Assembly (NCBI GenBank): GCA_944325615.1
Contig: CALVAU010000157.1
Coordinates: 1-13,205, forward strand
Source: Candidatus Gastranaerophilales bacterium
Lineage (GTDB): Bacteria; Cyanobacteriota; Vampirovibrionia; Gastranaerophilales; Gastranaerophilaceae
DNA length: 13,205 nt
Direction: 5' to 3'
Part shown: piece by piece, positions 6,202 through 12,917 of the stretch
Position numbering within the stretch: the first letter of the stretch is position 1
Layout of the letters: every line of letters begins with the position of its first letter
The notes under the pieces: generated by a model
What the model was told of the DNA's origin: nothing
Seen by the model: the letters and a program-made list of their open reading frames with translations, nothing else
Database searches by the model: none
Position numbers and translations under genes: made by a program

Positions 6202-6230
6202 ATTATAGAGCATGCCTTTTGTCATGCCAA
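6202..6230 (-). promoter_or_regulatory. Strong minus-strand sigma70 promoter
   Basis: On the minus strand TTGGCA (6230-6225), 17 bases and a perfect TATAAT (6207-6202) predict a start near 6195. Transcription would run left through the hairpin and the box cluster toward dnaN, giving either a long dnaN leader (about 530 bases) or a separate small RNA antisense to the 6093-6140 transcript. The two CATGCC repeats overlap its -35 and spacer, as operator half-sites might. Confidence 0.55.
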
Positions 6231-6320
6231 AAATGTAAAGTTTTGTAAAAATATATAATTTTTATATATTCTTTTTGTCAATAAATTTGTAACAAACTTT
6301 TTTATATAAGTATAAAGAGG

Positions 6321-6332
6321 TATAATGTATTT
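6321..6332 (+). promoter_or_regulatory. -10 box directly before the 55-residue gene
   Basis: A perfect TATAAT (6321-6326) is followed by six bases and then the ATG at 6333, the same geometry as in front of der, so the message may be leaderless. An alternative pair, TTGTAA (6287-6292), 18 bases, TATAAA (6311-6316), would start about ten bases before the ATG. Either way the leader is very short. AAAGAGG (6314-6320) lies 12 bases from the ATG, too far for a normal ribosome binding site. Confidence 0.45.
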
Positions 6333-6500
6333 ATGGACAAAAGAGAGTTTACAGTAATCGAAAATAAAGAGTTGACTGAAAGCAAGCCTAAAGAAGATGT
6401 AAAATCAAAACATCATACAAATCCTATTTTGAGAAAGCTTGCCAGATTTCATCTCGAAAAGGCTGAAACTTTCTCAGTGAAAGACTTATTTAAAAAGTAG
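6333..6500 (+). CDS. Short hypothetical protein (55 residues)
   Basis: ATG at 6333 opens a 55-codon frame ending in TAG at 6498-6500, three bases before the next gene. The product starts MDKREFTVIENKELTESKPK, is strongly charged in its first half, and carries a basic helix around residues 31-44 (NPILRKLARFHLEK). It ends KDLFKK. It has no hydrophobic segment or cysteine. The position at the head of a tight plus-strand operon and immediately after a -10 box supports it as real, as does codon composition similar to its neighbours. I recognise no family. Its position between the probable origin and the operon is suggestive, but no function can be assigned. Confidence 0.6.
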   Translation: MDKREFTVIENKELTESKPKEDVKSKHHTNPILRKLARFHLEKAETFSVKDLFKK

Positions 6501-6503
6501 GTA

Positions 6504-7004
6504 ATGTATAATATAAAAAATCAGGTATTCAATGAGTTGTCGAAAACACAGAAATCAATGCTGTGTTCTTCTTTGCGTGCAATAGTAAAAAACTCTCCAA
6601 ATGCAGATATAGAGAAACTTTTCGATAATTTTGCAGATGATGAAAGATATTATTTAGAGATAAATAATCCGCATTTTGAGTTTTTGGCAGAGATTCTGGA
6701 TGATGAAAATTTCCGTCATGATGCGTTATTGTTTATGAATGAATGCAGGAAGTATTATGATTACAAAAAGTCTCAGGAGCCTATAATCAAAGCGCAGAAA
6801 GCATTTGAAAAGAAAAAACGGGAATTTTTGAAGGAAGTTAAAATGGGGCATGAACTTCCGACAAAGAAGCAATTATACTATTATGACAGACTTTGCAAAA
6901 AGTATAATATTGAAAAAAAAGAATTAAAATCAAAACTGGAAGCCAGAAATGAGATTGACAGAATTATAAAAGAACATGAGAAGGAGAATTTATATGGAAT
7001 TTAA
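6504..7004 (+). CDS. Hypothetical charged, helical protein
   Basis: This 166-residue soluble protein has no signal or membrane segment. Residues 1-86 are mixed helical with several aromatic residues (DDERYYLEINNPHFEFLAEI around 45-64). Residues 90-115 form a Lys/Glu-rich stretch that may be a coiled coil. LPTKKQLYYYDRLCKKYNI (118-136) resembles the short PT-x-KQ-x2-Y...LC motif seen at the ends of some accessory or nucleic-acid-associated proteins, though this is a weak recollection. The ATG follows the preceding stop by three bases with AGG only two bases away, so translation probably depends on re-initiation from the 55-residue frame. Its 3' end overlaps the next gene by 11 bases and contains that gene's ribosome binding site. 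The family is unknown. Confidence 0.8.
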   Translation: MYNIKNQVFNELSKTQKSMLCSSLRAIVKNSPNADIEKLFDNFADDERYYLEINNPHFEFLAEILDDENFRHDALLFMNECRKYYDYKKSQEPIIKAQKAFEKKKREFLKEVKMGHELPTKKQLYYYDRLCKKYNIEKKELKSKLEARNEIDRIIKEHEKENLYGI

Positions 7005-7938
7005 CAGTATACAGGATTTCAGATCTAATTTTACGCAGGTATATCACAAATCAGTTGTGCCGATGCTGGCTCCGTATGAAACGGAAAGGATAAATATAAA
7101 TGGTAAATTTAAAATATTGGCTGTTGTTGTTTTAATATTATTTGTATTATTAGGATTGAGTTATTTGGGTATTTTGGGAGAACGTTTTCAAAGACCGCCT
7201 GTGTATACTCTTTTTGTTGTTCCAATAATGTTTTGTGTTTTTTGCATGAAGATGATGAGCAAAAACTTTGAAAACAAATTGAAATCAACGGTTATGCCAA
7301 ATCTTATGAAAGCATTCGGCAATTTTGTCTGGACTACTGCTTATGTAATAGATACGCAAACAGTTAAAGATACAAAAATCTTCTCAAAATTTGATCACAA
7401 AGATAATGATGACAATTTTTTTGGAACATACAAAGGTTTATCAATAAATATTAACGAAACAGAACTTTATTACTATAGAAAAGACTCAAGAGACAGATTA
7501 AAAAAAGAAATAGAATTTAAAGGAGTGCTTGTAGAAATAGATGTCAAAAAGCCATTTAAAGGACATACGATAATAAGAAATCGTTGTTATTTGTTTAATG
7601 ACAGTGCTTATGAGGAAGTAAAACTGGAAGATCCTGAATTCAGCAAACTATATTATGTAGATTCAAACGACCAGATTGAATCAAGATATCTTTTGACGAC
7701 ATCTTTTATGGAAAGATATAAAAATATAAAAAATGCTTTCGGCGGAAGTTCAATAGAGGCTTCTTTCAAGAATAACAAACTAATTCTTGCAATAAGCACA
7801 GAAAGAGACCTGTTTAAACTGGGACGCCTTGGCTGCCCCGTAAATGACACAAAACAGTTTACTGAATTGTTAAATGAATTTGTTTCAATTCTTGCGATTG
7901 TTGATGAATTGAAATTAAATCAAAATATAGGACTTTAA
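6994..7938 (+). CDS. DUF3137 membrane protein, first tandem copy
   Basis: This 314-residue protein matches the uncharacterised DUF3137 family as I recall it. Two membrane helices (about 39-60 and 68-86) follow a short N-terminal segment (MEFNSIQDFRSNFTQVYH). The remaining 230 residues form a presumably cytoplasmic domain with the family's typical stretches FKGVLVEIDVKKPFKGHTII (175-194), KLEDPEFSKLYYVDSNDQIE (210-229), RYLLTTSFMERYKNIK (231-246) and LAISTERDLF (265-274). An ATG 18 bases earlier is in frame, but AAGGAG lies seven bases before the 6994 ATG, and the neighbouring paralogue aligns from this residue. The molecular function of the family is unknown. The next gene is a paralogue of the same length, which suggests a hetero-oligomer or dosage role. 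Confidence 0.88.
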   Translation: MEFNSIQDFRSNFTQVYHKSVVPMLAPYETERININGKFKILAVVVLILFVLLGLSYLGILGERFQRPPVYTLFVVPIMFCVFCMKMMSKNFENKLKSTVMPNLMKAFGNFVWTTAYVIDTQTVKDTKIFSKFDHKDNDDNFFGTYKGLSININETELYYYRKDSRDRLKKEIEFKGVLVEIDVKKPFKGHTIIRNRCYLFNDSAYEEVKLEDPEFSKLYYVDSNDQIESRYLLTTSFMERYKNIKNAFGGSSIEASFKNNKLILAISTERDLFKLGRLGCPVNDTKQFTELLNEFVSILAIVDELKLNQNIGL

Positions 7939-7941
7939 CGG

Positions 7942-8886
7942 ATGGATAAAATGGAATATAACAGTATACAGGATTTTAGAACAAATTATACACATGTTTA
8001 CCATTCCTCGGTTGTTCCAATGCTGGAAAAGTTAGAGAAAGAGAGAAAATTTTTAAAATTAGTTTCTTTGTTATCATGGATTTTAGTTTTTGTAATAATT
8101 GGAATATATTATTTTACTTTGGGAATAAAGAGTGAAGATGGGTTTTGGTTTGGAGTAGTATTAATTATTTTTTGTCCCGGAACATGTTTTCATTATGTCC
8201 GTCGTGCCGCCAAAAATTTTGAAAGTAAAATAAAAACCAAAATAATGCCTGAAATCATGAAAGCCTTCGGTAATTTCAACTGGACTCAAGCGAGTGTTAT
8301 AGATATAGATACAATAAAAGCAACAAGATTAAATGATCAATTTGAAACAAAAGATGATGATGATAATTTTTATGGAACTTATAAAGATCTTTCTATAAAA
8401 ATTAACGAAGCAAAAATAACATATGGCTCTCGCGGGGATTATGATAAAGCTCGTACGGAATATATTTTTAAAGGAGTTTTCGTAGAAATAGATGTTAAAA
8501 AGCCTTTTAAAGGACATACAATAATCAGAAAACGCCGTCAAATAAACAGCCATTCTTACGAGGAAGTAAAACTGGAAGATCCGGAATTCAGCAGAAAATA
8601 CTACGTTGACAGTAATGATCAGGTAGAAGCCCGTTATGTTTTAACGACGTCCTTTATGGAACGCTTTAAGAATATAAAGAATGCCTTCCGCGCTTCACAA
8701 ATGGAAGCATCTTTAAAAGATAATAAAATAATAATCGCAATATCAACGAACAGAGATTTGTTTAAACTTGGAGACATAAATAAACCCGTAAATGATACAA
8801 AACAATTCACTGATTTGCTGAATGAGTTTGTGTCAATCCTTGCAATCGTTGATGAATTAAAACTGAATCAAAATATAGGGCTTTAA
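7942..8886 (+). CDS. DUF3137 membrane protein, second tandem copy
   Basis: This 314-residue protein is a close paralogue of the preceding gene, alignable along its whole length. The N-terminus (NSIQDFR), the blocks from FKGVFVEIDVKKPFKGHTII onward and the last 20 residues (FVSILAIVDELKLNQNIGL) are nearly identical. The two membrane helices (about 43-62 and 68-85) and the segment after them differ most. Shared residues are often encoded by different synonymous codons, so the duplication is old and the protein sequence has been held by selection. The gene starts three bases after its partner ends. An in-frame ATG at 7951 aligns exactly with the start of the first copy and may be the true start, leaving 311 residues. 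Neither ATG has a strong ribosome binding site, so coupling is likely. Confidence 0.88.
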   Translation: MDKMEYNSIQDFRTNYTHVYHSSVVPMLEKLEKERKFLKLVSLLSWILVFVIIGIYYFTLGIKSEDGFWFGVVLIIFCPGTCFHYVRRAAKNFESKIKTKIMPEIMKAFGNFNWTQASVIDIDTIKATRLNDQFETKDDDDNFYGTYKDLSIKINEAKITYGSRGDYDKARTEYIFKGVFVEIDVKKPFKGHTIIRKRRQINSHSYEEVKLEDPEFSRKYYVDSNDQVEARYVLTTSFMERFKNIKNAFRASQMEASLKDNKIIIAISTNRDLFKLGDINKPVNDTKQFTDLLNEFVSILAIVDELKLNQNIGL

Positions 8887-8890
8887 AGAA

Positions 8891-9727
8891 ATGGCAATTA
8901 ATGAAATCGTAAAAATTTTGACAGACAGCGGGATTGAACCTAATGAAGCAAATATTGAAGTCAGACTTTTGATAGAACATTTTGCAAATTACGGATATAT
9001 GGATCTTGTTATGGGGAAAAAACTTTCTCCCGAAAAGCTGGAAATAGTCAAAGAAAAGGCTGAATTGAGGGCAAAAACACATCAGCCGATTCAGCATATT
9101 ATTGGTTTTGCTGATTTTATGGGGGAGAAGTTTATTGTAAATCCATCAGTTCTTATTCCTCGAGATGAGACAGAAATTCTTGTAAGAAAAGCTATTGATA
9201 TAATAAATACGAACAATTTTAAAAAAGTTCTTGATGTCGGGACGGGTTCTGGATGTATTGCCTGCATGGTTGCGAAATACACAAATTCTCAAGTAATTGG
9301 ACTTGATATTTCTTCTGATGCCTTAAATACAGCTCTTGATAACGCTTCAAAACTTAATCTTTATAACAAAGCAATATTTAGAAAATCAGATATTTTTTCA
9401 AATGTAAAACCTGGTGAAAGTTTTGATGTGATTGTATCTAACCCTCCTTATATTCCTCCTTCTGAAAAGAAAAATATTCAAAAAGAAGTAACTTTTGATC
9501 CTGAAATAGCATTATACACAAAAGACGAAAAAGGTTTGGAATTTTACGAAAAAATAGCAGACCAAGCTCCAAAATTTTTGAATAAAGGTGGATATATTTT
9601 ATTTGAACTAGGAATAGGACAGTCTCAGGAAGTCAAAAAAATATTAGAGAAGAAAGGTTTTTCAAAAATAGAAATAATCAAAGATTTAGCCGGCATTGAC
9701 AGAGTAATATCAGCTGCGCTAATATAA
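8891..9727 (+). CDS. prmC: Release factor glutamine methyltransferase PrmC (HemK)
   Basis: PrmC transfers a methyl group from S-adenosylmethionine to the glutamine of the GGQ motif in peptide-chain release factors. The 278-residue length fits. An N-terminal helical domain (1-75, ending QPIQHIIGFADF) precedes a Rossmann methyltransferase domain. Motif I is DVGTGSG (115-121), LDIS (138-141) binds the cofactor ribose, and the catalytic NPPY is at 184-187. IPRDETEIL (89-97) replaces the more common IPRPDTE form with an equivalent acidic stretch. It is the last gene of the operon starting at 6333, four bases after the second DUF3137 gene, with no clear ribosome binding site of its own. It faces the tolC-like gene convergently, and no good plus-strand terminator follows it. 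Confidence 0.95.
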   Translation: MAINEIVKILTDSGIEPNEANIEVRLLIEHFANYGYMDLVMGKKLSPEKLEIVKEKAELRAKTHQPIQHIIGFADFMGEKFIVNPSVLIPRDETEILVRKAIDIINTNNFKKVLDVGTGSGCIACMVAKYTNSQVIGLDISSDALNTALDNASKLNLYNKAIFRKSDIFSNVKPGESFDVIVSNPPYIPPSEKKNIQKEVTFDPEIALYTKDEKGLEFYEKIADQAPKFLNKGGYILFELGIGQSQEVKKILEKKGFSKIEIIKDLAGIDRVISAALI

Positions 9728-9730
9728 AAT

Positions 9731-9762
9731 AATAAAAAAAGCCGGTAACGGGAATTACCGGC
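9731..9762 (-). terminator. Rho-independent terminator of the tolC-like gene
   Basis: GCCGGTAA (9741-9748) and TTACCGGC (9755-9762) form a perfect eight-base-pair stem with a six-base loop. Read on the minus strand it is followed by TTTTTTTATTATTTT, a textbook terminator placed about 35 bases past the tolC-like stop. On the plus strand there is no T run, so it serves prmC poorly. A weaker stem (9769-9774 with 9783-9788) lies between it and the stop. Confidence 0.85.
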
Positions 9763-9797
9763 GCTTCACTTTACGATTAAAAGTAAAGAGGTGATGA

Positions 9798-11198
9798 TTA
9801 TTGTAGTTTACTTCCTGTAGCTTTATACAGACCGATATAGTCAATCATAAATTCAACTTTGTTTTGAGCGACTAGTTGGTCTATATAGAGTAAGTTTTCT
9901 TTTTGTTGAATTAAATCCAACAAAGAAATTGTTCCTTCACTATATTTCATTTCTGAAAATTTATAATCAGCTTTTTCAAGGTTTGCTTGTTTTAATGTTT
10001 GGTCAATTTTTTCTTTGTCTTTTCTAACCTTTACAAGAGCATCATTTACTTCCTGAATTGCTGTTAAATTTGTTTTATAGTAGTTTTGCAAAATTCTTTC
10101 ATAAGTTGCTTTTTTTAAGCGTAAATTTGCAATTCTTTGACCGCCTGTGAATAAAGGAAGCAAAAATCCGCCGCCCAGTAAGAGTAAAGAATTTTTTGTA
10201 GTAAATAAACTTTCAAAATTACCATTAAATAATGCTAATCCGGTTAAGTTTATACTTGGCAAAAACTCTTTTCTTGCTACTCTTACATCTATTCCTGCTT
10301 TTTCTACCGAATTTTCAGCCTTTAGGTAATCCGGTCTTTGCATAATAACTTCAGATTCTATATAATCAGGAATTTTTTGATTATATGTAATTTCATCCAA
10401 AGATTTTCTTGCTAAGGTTTTTCCGCTTTCAGGACTTTCTCCGATAAGTACGGATAATTGATTTAGAAGAATATCTCTTTGTTTATTATATTCAATTAAA
10501 TCAGTTTCACTTTTGACGAAAGCTTTGTTTGCTCTTACAGTATCTGCTGTTGAAGTAAGTCCTTCTTGATTGCTTACTTGCGTTAATTCATAGATTTTTT
10601 TTCTTAAAGCAACGATATCTGTTTGTATTTCAATAACTTTATCTAAATTTACTATATTTAAATAAGTTGTTCCGACAGCTCCTGCAATAGAAATGTATGC
10701 AGCTCTTTCATCAAATTTAGAATTTTCATACAATTTTTTTGAAGCTTTTGTTTTGTCTCTATTTTTTAAGAAAATATCAGCTTCATAATTCACAATAAAA
10801 GGCAATCCAAAAGCACTATCTGTACTGCTTGTGCCAGGTGCTTTGTATAAAGCCGGTCCGCCGCCTACAGCAGCCATCGGAAGTTGGTTTGCAAATTGAA
10901 TCCTTGTTTGTTGATAGAATTCTTCAACATTTAATGTTGCCATTTTTAAATCGTAATTATTTACAATGGCTTTTTCTATGTAACCTTTTAAAATATCATC
11001 ATTGAAAACGTCCCACCAGGGCATGTTTATATATTCATATTTATAATCATCACTTACTTTTTTCTTATCCTTTTTAATCATGCTTTTGAATTGTTTTGGT
11101 GTTGCAGTAGAACTTTGAGCATAAGCTAAGTTCATGCAAGGGGTAGTTTGTATTAATGCCAAACTAAGTATGATTGCTGTTGATATAACCTTTTTCAA
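9798..11198 (-). CDS. TolC/NodT-type outer-membrane efflux channel
   Basis: This 466-residue protein belongs to the outer-membrane factor family, trimeric channels that take substrates from inner-membrane pumps through a periplasmic adaptor. A signal peptide is clear: basic MKK, a hydrophobic core, and AYA-QS as the likely cleavage site near residue 27. No lipobox is seen, unlike many NodT lipoproteins. WWDVFNDDIL and ALVNNYDL-like text near 61-85 is typical of the NodT start. The two OEP repeats follow (about 75-260 and 285-460), with MQRPDYLKAENSVEKAGIDV and KEFLPSINL in the middle and a YSEGTISLLDLIQ segment near the end. The start is a TTG with GAGGTG eight bases upstream. The divergent marR-emrA-emrB genes indicate that it is the outer part of that pump. 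Confidence 0.92.
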   Translation of the reverse strand: MKKVISTAIILSLALIQTTPCMNLAYAQSSTATPKQFKSMIKKDKKKVSDDYKYEYINMPWWDVFNDDILKGYIEKAIVNNYDLKMATLNVEEFYQQTRIQFANQLPMAAVGGGPALYKAPGTSSTDSAFGLPFIVNYEADIFLKNRDKTKASKKLYENSKFDERAAYISIAGAVGTTYLNIVNLDKVIEIQTDIVALRKKIYELTQVSNQEGLTSTADTVRANKAFVKSETDLIEYNKQRDILLNQLSVLIGESPESGKTLARKSLDEITYNQKIPDYIESEVIMQRPDYLKAENSVEKAGIDVRVARKEFLPSINLTGLALFNGNFESLFTTKNSLLLLGGGFLLPLFTGGQRIANLRLKKATYERILQNYYKTNLTAIQEVNDALVKVRKDKEKIDQTLKQANLEKADYKFSEMKYSEGTISLLDLIQQKENLLYIDQLVAQNKVEFMIDYIGLYKATGSKLQ

Positions 11199-11244
11199 CT
11201 TGTTTTCACCTCATAAATAATATACTTGCTTTTTTAATAATCAT

Positions 11245-11273
11245 ATGTTAGCATAATATTGTTGTAAATGCAA
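11245..11273 (-). promoter_or_regulatory. Predicted promoter of the tolC-like gene
   Basis: On the minus strand TTGCAT (11273-11268), 17 bases and TAACAT (11250-11245), preceded by TGC as in an extended -10, predict a start near 11238 and a leader of about 40 bases. The -35 hexamer lies inside the palindrome at 11260-11275, so a bound regulator would block polymerase. Confidence 0.55.
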
Positions 11274-11292
11274 CATATATTTTTTACAACAA
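11259..11292. promoter_or_regulatory. Putative MarR operator region (nested inverted repeats)
   Basis: TGTTG-N6-CAACA (11260-11275) is a 16-base dyad of the size MarR dimers usually bind. In addition TTGTTGTAAA (11259-11268) is repeated in perfect inverse as TTTACAACAA (11283-11292), 14 bases further on. The first dyad covers the tolC -35, and the second arm lies about 30 bases before the marR start. This layout would allow one regulator to control both divergent transcripts. Confidence 0.5.
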
Positions 11293-11321
11293 AGTTTTAA
11301 AATAATAATAGAGATTATAAA

Positions 11322-11810
11322 ATGTTAGAAGAAGAAAAAAAAATAGAAAGATATACAGATAGTTTATATTATGAACTCGAACAAACAACAAAGTTTTTCA
11401 GAGTTTTTTCTATGAAGTTTTTTAAAAAAATGGAAATGGATATAAGTCCTGATGAGTTTGTAACAATAGAAACAATTTTATGTAATGCAGGTATTTGTCA
11501 AAGAGACTTGGCAAAGTTGATACTAAAAGATAGGGCGAATACAGGAAAAATCTTAAACACCTTAGAAGAAAAAGGTTATATTACAAGATTTGTTGATATG
11601 AAAAACAATCGTCTTGTAAGGAAAATGGGGGTTACTGAATCAGGAAAACAAGTATATGATATGGTAACTGAAAAATTAAGAAGTACAATAAAGAAAATAG
11701 ATGAAATGAAACAACATAACCCGATACCAGAAGAAGAAAAACAGATGGTTAAAAATACATTAAGGAAATTTAGAGAGAACTTAAGTAAAATAGTAGATAT
11801 GCAAATATAA
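11322..11810 (+). CDS. MarR-family transcriptional regulator
   Basis: This 162-residue protein has the usual MarR length and layout. N-terminal helices (about 10-38) make the dimer interface together with the C-terminal helices (about 105-160). The winged helix-turn-helix lies between: QRDLAKLILKDRANTGKILN (60-79) carries the recognition helix, EEKGYITR follows, and the wing is DMKNNRLVRK (92-101), ending in the typical VTESGKQ. MarR proteins usually repress efflux genes and release DNA when they bind a small aromatic ligand. The gene leads an operon with emrA ten bases downstream and emrB beyond, and is divergent from the tolC-like gene. It therefore probably controls itself and both arms through the palindromes at 11259-11292. 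The ribosome binding site is weak (GAG, eight bases before ATG). Confidence 0.92.
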   Translation: MLEEEKKIERYTDSLYYELEQTTKFFRVFSMKFFKKMEMDISPDEFVTIETILCNAGICQRDLAKLILKDRANTGKILNTLEEKGYITRFVDMKNNRLVRKMGVTESGKQVYDMVTEKLRSTIKKIDEMKQHNPIPEEEKQMVKNTLRKFRENLSKIVDMQI

Positions 11811-11819
11811 GAGGTAAAA

Positions 11820-12827
11820 ATGGAAGAAGAAAACGTAATAAAAGAAGAAGAACAAGCAATATCTGAAAATAAAACTCACAAACCCCGCAAAAGATTTATA
11901 GCAATAGGTTTGGTTGTTTTAATGGCAATAGGTTGCGGAATTTTTATACATGATGCACTAAATTATCAATCAACAGACGATGCTTATGTAGAGACAACTA
12001 CAGTACAAGTAGCTCCTCGTGTAAGCGGTCAAATTACTAATGTTTATATAACAGATAATCAACCTGTAACAGAAGGGATGCTTGTTGCTCAAATTGATGA
12101 TGCTGATTATAAAGTAAAATATGAGGGTGCAAAGGCTAAATACGAAAAAGTTCTTTTGAATCAAAAGAATGCAAAAGCTATTTATACTGCAGCACAAACC
12201 AAAATAGATGTAGCGAAAAAGGATTTGGACAGATATACAAATCTTTATGCTCAAGGAGCAGTATCAAAACAAACTCTTGATAATGCTCAAGCAGCTTACG
12301 ATGCAGCTCAAGCTAATTTAACACAAGCTGAACAATCTTTACTATCACAAAGTAATGATAAAGTTGCAGATACTGATTTGAAATCCGCAAAAGCAGATAT
12401 GGATAAAGCAGCATTAGATTTATCTTATACAAAAATATATGCACCTCAATCTGGTACTGTATCAAGCAGAAGAGTTGAAAAAGGCATGTATGTAAATGTT
12501 GGAAGTCCATTGTTTGTAATAGTTCCTCATAATGTTTGGGTTGTTGCAAACTTTAAAGAAAACCAATTACGTCATATGAAACCCGGTCAGCCAGTTGATA
12601 TAAAAATTGATACATATCCTGATAAAGTTTTTAAAGGAAAAGTTGACAGTATTCAAAGAGCTTCAGGAGCTAAATCAAGCTTATTCCCACCGGAAAATGC
12701 TGTTGGATCTTTTGTAAAAATCGTTCAAAGAATTCCTGTAAAAATAGTATTTGATGAAAAAATTGATCCTAATGAATACAATATAATTCCTGGAATGTCA
12801 GTTGTTCCAAAAGTTAGAGTAAGATAA
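11820..12827 (+). CDS. emrA: EmrA/HlyD-type periplasmic adaptor of a drug efflux pump
   Basis: This 335-residue membrane-fusion protein links an inner-membrane MFS pump to the outer-membrane channel. A short charged cytoplasmic tail (1-25) precedes one membrane helix (about 26-43). STDDAYVETT (51-60) and APRVSGQI (65-72) are hallmarks of the EmrA group and begin the biotinyl-lipoyl domain. A coiled-coil hairpin rich in Ala, Gln and Lys spans about 97-205. The lipoyl half-motif resumes at YAPQSGTVSSRRVEKGMYV, and a beta-barrel follows with FKENQLRHMKPGQPV and the EmrA-type FPPENAVGSFVKIVQRIPV. GAGG six bases before the ATG supports the start. It sits between marR and emrB. The substrate cannot be told from sequence; hydrophobic drugs, bile salts or fatty acids are typical of the group. 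Confidence 0.95.
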   Translation: MEEENVIKEEEQAISENKTHKPRKRFIAIGLVVLMAIGCGIFIHDALNYQSTDDAYVETTTVQVAPRVSGQITNVYITDNQPVTEGMLVAQIDDADYKVKYEGAKAKYEKVLLNQKNAKAIYTAAQTKIDVAKKDLDRYTNLYAQGAVSKQTLDNAQAAYDAAQANLTQAEQSLLSQSNDKVADTDLKSAKADMDKAALDLSYTKIYAPQSGTVSSRRVEKGMYVNVGSPLFVIVPHNVWVVANFKENQLRHMKPGQPVDIKIDTYPDKVFKGKVDSIQRASGAKSSLFPPENAVGSFVKIVQRIPVKIVFDEKIDPNEYNIIPGMSVVPKVRVR

Positions 12828-12851
12828 TTATTAAAACAAAATAATCAAGGT

Positions 12852-12902
12852 AAAAGGTGAATAGTAAAAGGACATTATTTGTAGAATACATTCACCTTTT
12901 TT
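12852..12902 (+). terminator. Intercistronic hairpin with T run between emrA and emrB
   Basis: AAAAGGTGAAT (12852-12862) is the exact reverse complement of ATTCACCTTTT (12890-12900), and the T run extends to 12902. The 27-base loop is long and can pair a little further (GTA with TAC). This resembles an attenuating terminator or an mRNA-processing/stability element inside the operon, reducing emrB relative to emrA. It lies 16 bases before the emrB start. Confidence 0.5.
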
Positions 12903-12917
12903 AATAGGAAAAAGAAA

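Larger units (their letters stand above)
6013..6332. other. Gene-free spacer between the box cluster and the 55-residue gene
   Basis: No convincing reading frame is seen on either strand. The stretch holds a plus-strand promoter (6058-6086), a terminator-like hairpin (6112-6140), a minus-strand promoter (6202-6230) and two direct CATGCC repeats 12 bases apart (6211-6216 and 6223-6228). It also has a nine-base-pair AT-only stem (6250-6258 with 6262-6270, loop TTT) and the start signals of the next operon. Confidence 0.6.

Noticed and set aside
5664..6332. Possible mobile element or CRISPR-like array because of repeated GTAGAAAA
   Set aside because: Copies are short 9-mers in both orientations with irregular spacing, with no spacers of constant length, no cas genes, no transposase and no target duplication.
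6976..6993. Earlier ATG for the first DUF3137 protein
   Set aside because: The ATG at 6994 has an ideal AAGGAG and matches the aligned start of the paralogue; the extra residues MRRRIY have no counterpart.
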